DNA of 64,000 bases from Aliihoeflea aestuarii (GTDB taxonomy: Bacteria; Pseudomonadota; Alphaproteobacteria; Rhizobiales; Rhizobiaceae): NCBI RefSeq assembly GCF_024105665.1, contig NZ_JAAAMK010000001.1, forward strand, positions 248,001 through 312,000. Direction: 5' to 3'. The notes below the pieces were generated by a model, which ran no database searches, was not told the origin of the DNA, and was given only the letters and a program-made list of their open reading frames with translations. Shown one piece after another: positions 57,067 to 64,000 of this stretch. Within the stretch, counting starts at the first letter, position 1. Every line of letters starts with the position of its first letter. The position numbers and the translations under genes are program-made.

Positions 57067-57867
57067 CTACAGCGAGAAGTCGAAGCGATAGGTCGCCGAT
57101 ACGCCGATCAGGAACTGGTTCTCGTCGCCGCGCTCGCGCACCAGGCTGGAGTCGGCCGCAGGGCCGACGAGGCGCGAATATTCGCCGAACAGGCTCGTCT
57201 CGATCTTGTCCGTGACGTCCCATTTGATCGCCGCACCCACGCCGACCGAGCGGAAGCCGCCGTCGGGCGTATAAGGGGTAAGACCCGAGGCCAGCGACTG
57301 CGTCGCCGACACGCCATAATAGGCTTCGAAATAATCGCTCGACGCCATCGAGACGCGCGGGCCGGCCGAGATCTGTACGGTGGGCGTCAGGTTCATGAAG
57401 GCGTCCGCCGATACATCGGCCACGATGCCGTCATGCGAGCGCACGCCATGGCGAACCTCGCCGCGCAGGCGCAGCCAGTCCGTCGGATAGACTTCCGCGA
57501 ACGCGCCAAGTTCCGCACCGAAGCGGATCGGATCGAGCCCGATCAGATCGTCGGAATCGTCACCGTCACGCTCGAAGACCAGCTTGCCGGCAGGGCCGGC
57601 GCGGAACGTCCCGGTGTCGATCAGACCGATGGAAATATTGTCGTTGCGCGAGGAGAAGCGGCGTTCGGTGCCCTGCCGGCCGAACGAAACGATCGGTTGC
57701 GCATAGAACCGATACTTGTCATCCCCTTCATATTCGGGAGACGAGATCGCCGCGACGCCCAGCGTGAGGCTCCAATCCCCGGAAAACCAGCTTTGCTGCG
57801 CCAGCGACGGCGTTGCGAGACACGAGACGAGAGCGAAAACGGAGCCGGCAAGCACGAACTGCTTCAT
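57067..57867 (-). CDS. MipA/OmpV-family outer membrane protein
   Basis: A 266-residue outer-membrane beta-barrel protein with a signal peptide (QFVLAGSVFALVSCLATPSLAQ). Alternating strands such as WSLTLGVAAISSPEYEGDDKYRF, AELGAFAEVYPTDWLRLRGEVRHGV and the terminal YRFDFSL with a final aromatic-type barrel end fit the MipA/OmpV family. In E. coli MipA scaffolds murein synthesis and degradation enzymes; other members are porin-like. ATG 57867 follows GAGGGTATTCC. Confidence 0.88.
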   Translation of the reverse strand: MKQFVLAGSVFALVSCLATPSLAQQSWFSGDWSLTLGVAAISSPEYEGDDKYRFYAQPIVSFGRQGTERRFSSRNDNISIGLIDTGTFRAGPAGKLVFERDGDDSDDLIGLDPIRFGAELGAFAEVYPTDWLRLRGEVRHGVRSHDGIVADVSADAFMNLTPTVQISAGPRVSMASSDYFEAYYGVSATQSLASGLTPYTPDGGFRSVGVGAAIKWDVTDKIETSLFGEYSRLVGPAADSSLVRERGDENQFLIGVSATYRFDFSL

Positions 57868-57933
57868 TGGAATACCCTCACACATATGCGCGGCATAATT
57901 GGCATATTCGTCCTAACGGCAAGTGACCAACGA

Positions 57934-58938
57934 CTATTTCGCAACCTGCCCTGACGAAAAACTCATGACTGTGTCAATCTTGCCCATCGGGCGTGCCGCC
58001 GCCATTACAGCCCGCGCTTCTTCCTCGTCGCGTTTCATCTGCACGACAAGCGCATCGAGCCCATCGAATTTTTCTTCGCCGCGCAGGAAAGCGAAGAAGG
58101 AGACGCGGCAGGTCTCGCCGTAAAGATCGCCGGAAAAATCGAACAGAAAAGTTTCAAGAACCGGCGCGCCGTCATCGTCCACTGTCGGGCGGCGGCCGAA
58201 GCTCGCCACGCCGTCATGAAGCGACCCGTCGGCGCGCCTGAACCGGACGGCGTAGATGCCGTGCGCGAGATGGATATCCTCGCCCAGCACCATGTTCGCC
58301 GTCGGATAGCCGAGCGTGCGGCCGAGTTTCTTGCCGCCGATCACCTCGCCCTCGACGGCGAAGCGATAGCCGAGAAGGCCGGCGGCTTCAGCCACTTCGC
58401 CCTTCGATAGAAGCTCGCGGATGCGGCTCGACGAAACGATCTCGGCACCCTCGTCGCGAAAGGCGTCGACCAAGGTCACGCCGAAGCCATGCTGCGCGCC
58501 CGCTTCCATCAGAAAGGCCGGACCGCCGCCGCGCGCCTTGCCGAAATGAAAGTCGAAGCCGGTGACCGCATGGCGAATGCCGAGCCGCCCCACCAGAATC
58601 TCCCTGACGAATTCCTGCGCCGACAGGCCCGCGAAATCGCGATCGAAACGCTGCTCGACAATCGCATCGAAACCGCTCGCCGCGACCAGCCGCGCCTTCA
58701 TGGCAGGTGCGGTCAGGCGAAAAAGTGGCATGTCGGGCCGAAAGAGCGCGCGCGGATGCGGCTCGAAGGTGAGCACCAGCGCGGGCGCTCCAAGCCGTTT
58801 CGCTTCGTCCAATGCCCGGTCGAGAACGGCGCGGTGGCCACGATGGACGCCGTCGAAATTGCCGATCGCCACGACGCCGCCGCGCAGGCTTTCCGGCAAT
58901 TCGTCACTGCCGCAGATGTGGACGAAATCGGTCTTCAT
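57934..58938 (-). CDS. ribF: Bifunctional riboflavin kinase / FAD synthetase
   Basis: It makes FMN from riboflavin and then FAD. The 334-residue product has the nucleotidyltransferase domain (VVAIGNFDGVHRGHRAVLDRAL with the HxGH-type motif near 30-40; TGFDFHFGKARGGGPAFL; SSSRIRELLSKGEV) and the kinase domain (GRTLGYPTANM, HGIYAVRFRRADGS, GRRPTVDDDGAPVLETFLFDF). It is followed on the minus strand side by the HAD gene six bases upstream, in one transcript. Confidence 0.95.
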   Translation of the reverse strand: MKTDFVHICGSDELPESLRGGVVAIGNFDGVHRGHRAVLDRALDEAKRLGAPALVLTFEPHPRALFRPDMPLFRLTAPAMKARLVAASGFDAIVEQRFDRDFAGLSAQEFVREILVGRLGIRHAVTGFDFHFGKARGGGPAFLMEAGAQHGFGVTLVDAFRDEGAEIVSSSRIRELLSKGEVAEAAGLLGYRFAVEGEVIGGKKLGRTLGYPTANMVLGEDIHLAHGIYAVRFRRADGSLHDGVASFGRRPTVDDDGAPVLETFLFDFSGDLYGETCRVSFFAFLRGEEKFDGLDALVVQMKRDEEEARAVMAAARPMGKIDTVMSFSSGQVAK

Positions 58939-58944
58939 CGCGCC

Positions 58945-59796
58945 TCAACGCAACCGCGGGATCGAGGCGACGGGCGTATAGCCATGGCCTTCGAGGAAGG
59001 TGCCGAGCCGCGCGAGGTCGGGCGCGCCGTCCGCATCGTATTCGCGCGCATGGATGCCGGCAGTGACGAACAGGATGTTGATATTGTTCGACACCGCGCC
59101 CTTCACGTCGGTCAAAACGCCGTCGCCGATCGCGAGCACCTCGTCAGGGCGGGCCTGCCGCCCGAGCGACCGGTTGGCAAGAATGAGAGCCGCGACATAG
59201 ATCGGCTGGTGCGGCTTGCCGGCGACGAAGGAGCGCCCGCCAAGCTGCGTATAATCGCGAGCGAGTGCGCCGGCGCACCAGACGAGTTTGTGCCCACGCT
59301 CGACCACGATATCCGGATTGGCGCAGATGAAGGGCAGATCGCGCGAGCGAAAACGCGCCAGCATTTCGGCGTAGTCTTCCGGCTCTTCGGTCTCGTCGTC
59401 GAACAGGCCGGTGCAGACGACACCCGACGCCTCCTGTTCCTCCACGAGCTCGATATCGAGGCCGTCGTAAAGTGACAGATCCCGGTCGAGGCCAAGGTGG
59501 AAGATGCGGCGGGGCCCTTCCGCGATCAGTTCCCGCGTCACGTCGCCCGACGTTACCAGATGGTCCCAGCAGTCGCGTGGCACGCCGATGGCGGCAAGCT
59601 GGTCCTCGACATCGTCGCGCACACGCGGCGAGTTGGTGATGAGCACGACGATCTTGCCGTTCTCGCGCGCACGTTTCAGCGCGGCGCAGGCATCGGGAAA
59701 GGGCTCGATACCGTTGTGGACCACGCCCCACACATCGCTCAGGATGACGGAATAGCCATCCGCGATGTCGTCGAGTGTGTCGATCATATTGCTCAT
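58945..59796 (-). CDS. TIGR01459-family HAD hydrolase
   Basis: A 283-residue HAD-superfamily phosphatase of the NagD-like type IIA. Motif I is ILSDVWGVVHNG (about 16-27), motif II VVLITNSPR, motif III in AGKPHQPIY, motif IV LAIGDGVLTDVKGA. In this family Trp follows the nucleophile region where other HAD enzymes have DxD, as the DVWG sequence shows. Substrate unknown. ATG 59796 is chosen over the upstream ATG at 59835. It precedes ribF by six bases. Confidence 0.88.
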   Translation of the reverse strand: MSNMIDTLDDIADGYSVILSDVWGVVHNGIEPFPDACAALKRARENGKIVVLITNSPRVRDDVEDQLAAIGVPRDCWDHLVTSGDVTRELIAEGPRRIFHLGLDRDLSLYDGLDIELVEEQEASGVVCTGLFDDETEEPEDYAEMLARFRSRDLPFICANPDIVVERGHKLVWCAGALARDYTQLGGRSFVAGKPHQPIYVAALILANRSLGRQARPDEVLAIGDGVLTDVKGAVSNNINILFVTAGIHAREYDADGAPDLARLGTFLEGHGYTPVASIPRLR

Positions 59797-59955
59797 GGGA
59801 TACTCGTCAGGGACAGGAAGATTTTCGATCCGCATCTAACGGAAGGAGGCGATGAAGTCACCCGCTTTCCGCTGGCGCACAATGCGGCCATCCGGGCTTA
59901 ACCAAGCTTCCACCAGCCATTGACTACGGTGAGCGTTCGAAACAGGCCCCCAAGC

Positions 59956-60432
59956 ATGCAAATATCGAGATCACATTCGTTTCTGCGCCATGCCGCCATA
60001 TTCATTTTGGCACATCTCGGCGCGGCCATATCGGCCGGTGCCATGCTTTTGGTACCAATGTTGATCTTCGCGGACGATCTGCCTTCCGATGTCTCGAGCG
60101 CAGGCTTGATCGTAAACTTCGTTGGTGCAACGCTTCTCTTCGGCGCGGTGATCGGCGTACTGACGCTGCCTGTAACGCTGCCTGCCTATCCGCTCGCGCT
60201 GTACATCATGCGGCGATACGGAATGGCGGCAACGATCGGCACAGGGGCGATACTGGGGATCGGTGTCGGTGCGTATTTCGCCTGTAGCGCGCCTGAAAAC
60301 TACCCGCATCTTTCATGGACCGACCATCGCAGTCTCTCGATGGAGGTCGCATCCGCGTTCGTTCCGGCAGCAATCGCAGCAGGTATTGTCTTCGGCTGGA
60401 TCGTGAGCAGCGAAAGCCAGCGAGCAAGATAG
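59956..60432 (+). CDS. Hypothetical membrane protein, four predicted helices
   Basis: A 158-residue protein with hydrophobic segments AAIFILAHLGAAISAGAMLLVPMLIF, GLIVNFVGATLLFGAVIGVLTLPVTLPAYPLALYIM, GTGAILGIGVGAYFA and EVASAFVPAAIAAGIVFGWIV. The start is uncertain: TTG 59920 or GTG 59929 extend it, ATG 59956 is used. No clear ribosome binding site. I do not recognise the family. Confidence 0.65.
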   Translation: MQISRSHSFLRHAAIFILAHLGAAISAGAMLLVPMLIFADDLPSDVSSAGLIVNFVGATLLFGAVIGVLTLPVTLPAYPLALYIMRRYGMAATIGTGAILGIGVGAYFACSAPENYPHLSWTDHRSLSMEVASAFVPAAIAAGIVFGWIVSSESQRAR

Positions 60433-60446
60433 AACCGCCAACGCAC

Positions 60447-60842
60447 TTATTCGTCGGCGGAAATGCCATAGCGCTCGATGACTTCCGGCTGGATGAGCTT
60501 CGCGTGGACCGCCAGCAGGATAAGCTGCGCATCGATCCCATCGCCCGCATCCAGCGCCTTTTCGATCCTCGCCTCGACCGCGGCGAGCCGCTGACCGCCA
60601 TTGACGGCCTCGAAAGCGTTCGCGCCCATCACGCAATAACCGAAAATCTCGGCGACCGCAGGATAGGCCTCCTCAATCTCATCGACGCCGTGATCCTTCA
60701 TCAAATTGACCATCGTCATCTTCACGCCTTCGGGCACCAGCGCCGGGTGAAGGTCGACGCCGCGAAGCGCCATATCGAGCTGGCGCAGATCGAAGGAGCG
60801 GCCGAACATGCCGAAAAAGCCGAAGGACGAGCGGCGGCGCAT
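60447..60842 (-). CDS. Conserved hypothetical protein of alphaproteobacterial type
   Basis: A 131-residue soluble protein (FDLRQLDMALRGVDLHPALVPEGVKMTMVNLMKDHGVDEIEEAYPAVAEIFGYCVMGANAF). It has no signal peptide, no membrane segment and no motif I recognise. It is divergent from groES and ends 14 bases from the convergent membrane-protein gene. Confidence 0.7.
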   Translation of the reverse strand: MRRRSSFGFFGMFGRSFDLRQLDMALRGVDLHPALVPEGVKMTMVNLMKDHGVDEIEEAYPAVAEIFGYCVMGANAFEAVNGGQRLAAVEARIEKALDAGDGIDAQLILLAVHAKLIQPEVIERYGISADE

Positions 60843-60895
60843 AGGAATGTCACATCTCCGGTCTAGAAATTTTCACCGCACGCTCTTGCAACTTT

Positions 60896-60925
60896 CTTGA
60901 CTCTGCAAACGAGTGTGCTTACCTC
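60896..60925 (+). promoter_or_regulatory. Possible groESL promoter
   Basis: CTTGACT with TTGACT at 60897-60902, a 17-base spacer and TACCTC at 60920-60925. The -35 is good for sigma70 or for the alphaproteobacterial heat-shock sigma (CTTG), the -10 is weak. It ends just before the CIRCE element. Confidence 0.4.
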
Positions 60926-60933
60926 CGCCGCCG

Positions 60934-60960
60934 TTGGCACTCTCAACATATGAGTGCTAA
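60934..60960. promoter_or_regulatory. CIRCE operator (HrcA binding site) of groESL
   Basis: TTGGCACTC, nine bases, GAGTGCTAA. The consensus is TTAGCACTC-N9-GAGTGCTAA; the only deviation is G for A at the third position of the left arm. It lies 62 bases before the groES start, so HrcA repression is expected; hrcA is not in the window. Confidence 0.95.
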
Positions 60961-61022
60961 CAGTCCGGTCATCCGGGCTTGAGGGAACCATTTACATCAT
61001 CCCAATCGAGGATCAAAGTCAC

Positions 61023-61319
61023 ATGGCACAGTCGACGTTCCGCCCGCTTCATGACCGCGTGGTCGTTCGCCGGGTCGATTCCGAGGAAAAGACCAAGGGC
61101 GGCATCATCATTCCCGACACCGCCAAGGAGAAGCCGCAGGAAGGCGAAATCATCGCCGTCGGTTCCGGCGCGCGCGATGAAGCTGGCAAGCTCGTCCCGC
61201 TCGACGTCAAGGCAGGCGACCGCGTCCTGTTCGGCAAGTGGTCGGGCACCGAGGTCAAGCTCAACGGCGAAGATCTCCTGATCATGAAGGAATCCGACAT
61301 CATGGGCGTGATCGGCTAA
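61023..61319 (+). CDS. groES: Co-chaperonin GroES
   Basis: The lid of the GroEL folding chamber. The 98-residue product has the family pattern [38 protein letters not shown], with the mobile loop around [13 protein letters not shown], and ends with [17 protein letters not shown] 61023 has CGAGGATCAAAG upstream; the frame opens inside the CIRCE element, which is not used. groEL follows after 62 bases. Confidence 0.98.
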   Translation: MAQSTFRPLHDRVVVRRVDSEEKTKGGIIIPDTAKEKPQEGEIIAVGSGARDEAGKLVPLDVKAGDRVLFGKWSGTEVKLNGEDLLIMKESDIMGVIG

Positions 61320-61375
61320 CCAGCCGCACATCCGTCATATCCGAAATTCAACGGGTCGAAGACCCAGGGAGCTAG

Positions 61376-63034
<1,659 letters not shown>

Positions 63035-63058
63035 GAAGTCTCCCTCATCGAGTTTGCG

Positions 63059-63090
63059 AAAGGGCGCTCTCGTGGCGCCCTTTTTCTTTT
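63059..63090 (+). terminator. Rho-independent terminator of groESL
   Basis: AAAGGGCGC, seven-base loop, GCGCCCTTT, continuing into TTCTTTT. It starts 25 bases after the groEL stop. Confidence 0.95.
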
Positions 63091-63178
63091 GGCCCGCAGA
63101 CGGCGTGGCAACCAGTGTCACCTTTGCGCGTTCTTGCAGCACCCCGACAGTTCAGTCGGTGTTTCAAAGAGACGATCG

Positions 63179-63349
63179 ATGGTGAACAAGGATCAGGTCA
63201 AAGGCGCAGCCAAACAGGCAACCGGCGCGGTGAAAGAAGCCGCTGGCAAGGCGACGGGCTCGACCAAGACGGAACTGAAGGGCAAGGCCGAAAAGACCGC
63301 CGGCAAGGTCCAGAAGGAAGCCGGCAACGTCAAGGAAAAGCTGAAATAG
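63179..63349 (+). CDS. CsbD-family stress protein
   Basis: A 56-residue, highly charged, alanine-rich protein: VNKDQVKGAAKQATGAVKEAAGKATGSTKTELKGKAEKTAGKVQKEAGNVKEKLK, the CsbD family pattern of small, probably disordered stress-induced proteins. ATG 63179 starts at the conserved beginning; the upstream frame is shadow. Its place after groEL may mean shared stress induction, but a terminator separates them. Confidence 0.9.
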   Translation: MVNKDQVKGAAKQATGAVKEAAGKATGSTKTELKGKAEKTAGKVQKEAGNVKEKLK

Positions 63350-63373
63350 CTTTTCGTCAATTGCAAGCATGCA

Positions 63374-63401
63374 GGGCGGCCGCAAGCCGCCCTTTTTCTT
63401 T
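63374..63401 (+). terminator. Rho-independent terminator of the csbD-like gene
   Basis: GGGCGGC, loop CGCAA, GCCGCCC, then TTTTTCTTT. It starts 25 bases after the stop codon. Confidence 0.95.
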
Positions 63402-63467
63402 GCGCCTCGCTTGCCTTCGTGAGACGCCACGGGCATCTGGCCCTGATGAACATGCGCATACGCCAAA

Positions 63468-63905
63468 ATGATCGGTGAAGCCGGCGCCCTGTGGGGCCTT
63501 GCCGTTTCCGCCTTCACGTCGGCGACGCTCTTGCCGGGCACGTCCGAAGCGGTGCTTGCCGCGCTTCATGCCAGCCGAGCGGCCGATCCACTGCTGCTTC
63601 TTGCCGTTGCAAGCCTCGCCAACACGGCGGGGTCCTGCGTCAACTGGCTGATGGGCGTCTTCGTCACCCGCTTTCGCGACCGTCGCTGGTTTCCCGCCTC
63701 GCCCGACCAGATCGCCCGCGCCGAGGCGTGGTATGCGCGCTATGGTTTGTGGTCGTTGCTCCTGTCATGGGTGCCCGTCATCGGCGATCCGCTGACGGTC
63801 GTCGCGGGCGTGCTGCGGGTGCCTTTTCTTGTTTTTCTCGCTATCGTCGCAATCGCCAAGACGGCCCGCTACGCCTTCGTGCTCTTTCTGGCCGGCCTCA
63901 TCTGA
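63468..63905 (+). CDS. YqaA-family inner-membrane protein (SNARE-associated/VTT-like)
   Basis: A 145-residue membrane protein with a YqaA-type layout: LWGLAVSAFTSATLLPGTSEAVLAAL, LLLLAVASLANTAGSCVNWLMGVFV, a cytoplasmic stretch RFRDRRWFPASPDQIARAEAWYARYG, then LWSLLLSWVPVIGDPLTVVAGVLRVPFLVFLAIVAIAKTARYAFVLFLAG. The P-G-D-P segment is typical of the family. No clear ribosome binding site. Function unknown; YqaA relatives belong to the DedA superfamily. Confidence 0.87.
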   Translation: MIGEAGALWGLAVSAFTSATLLPGTSEAVLAALHASRAADPLLLLAVASLANTAGSCVNWLMGVFVTRFRDRRWFPASPDQIARAEAWYARYGLWSLLLSWVPVIGDPLTVVAGVLRVPFLVFLAIVAIAKTARYAFVLFLAGLI

Positions 63906-63967
63906 AGCACCCTTCAAGCGCGGCGCGAAAACCCCATATGCCGGTCAACCGAAGGGAGCTTCATTTC

Positions 63968-64000
63968 ATGACCGACACCCGCACCGAAACCGACACGTTC
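63968..64000 (+). CDS. fumC: Start of a probable class II fumarate hydratase gene (cut by window edge)
   Basis: Eleven codons are visible, MTDTRTETDTF, with GGAG eleven bases upstream of the ATG. This N-terminus is like that of class II fumarases (xTxTRTETDTFGPI), a TCA-cycle enzyme. Too short for certainty. Confidence 0.5.
   Translation, partial: MTDTRTETDTF

Overview
The window is GC-rich chromosomal DNA of an alphaproteobacterium, most likely of the Hyphomicrobiales (Rhizobiales). The grounds are gene content and order: pmbA-cysQ-DUF4170-DUF374-waaA-lpxK with DUF2093 and mutL nearby, a pair of M16 peptidases next to rsmD/rRNA pseudouridine synthase/tadA, ileS-mipA-ribF-HAD, a CIRCE-controlled groESL, and palindromic intergenic repeats of the kind common in rhizobia. 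I could not fix the genus. I saw no rRNA or tRNA gene, no insertion sequence, no phage gene and no CRISPR array.

Layout. 1-4.96 kb is the most accessory-looking part: the 5' portion of a long low-complexity Gly/Asn-rich protein, a LuxR-type regulator with a small HEPN-like partner, a LapG-type transglutaminase-like cysteine peptidase lipoprotein, and a secreted Gly/Ser-rich protein. 5-7.8 kb holds selO, an FlbD-like small protein and an N-formylglutamate amidohydrolase. 8-14.8 kb (minus strand) is the propionyl-CoA to succinyl-CoA route: pccB, a YghU-like glutathione transferase, pccA and B12-dependent methylmalonyl-CoA mutase. 15-24.3 kb (plus strand) starts with a 3-hydroxyisobutyryl-CoA hydrolase. 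It is followed by a tightly packed operon with the gene order of the Rhodopseudomonas pimFABCD cluster (hydratase/dehydrogenase fusion, acyl-CoA ligase, thiolase, two acyl-CoA dehydrogenases), led by a PcaD-like hydrolase and preceded by a perfect inverted repeat. 24.4-29.4 kb is tyrosine/homogentisate catabolism (Lrp regulator, hpd, fumarylacetoacetase, hmgA, MarR regulator). 29.4-35.1 kb has tdh-kbl, glutaryl-CoA dehydrogenase and a trimethylamine-dehydrogenase-like flavoprotein. Many of these modules converge on acetyl-CoA, propionyl-CoA or glutaryl-CoA, so the first half reads as a catabolic block for amino acids and dicarboxylic/fatty acids.

35-64 kb is mostly conserved housekeeping: small envelope proteins, mutL, Kdo/lipid A synthesis, cysQ, pmbA, a MATE transporter, a patatin, two M16 peptidases, rsmD, an rRNA pseudouridine synthase with a 126-bp tandem repeat in its N-terminal extension, tadA, ileS, mipA, ribF, a HAD phosphatase, groESL, csbD, a YqaA-type membrane protein and the first codons of a probable fumC.

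The best candidates for something undescribed are a small RNA with its own promoter and terminator just downstream of ileS; the Gly-rich surface-protein region at the left end; a VOC-family gene reduced by an apparent in-frame deletion to a 37-codon relic coupled to the MATE gene; and two palindromic repeat families. I found no clear new defence or mobile system.
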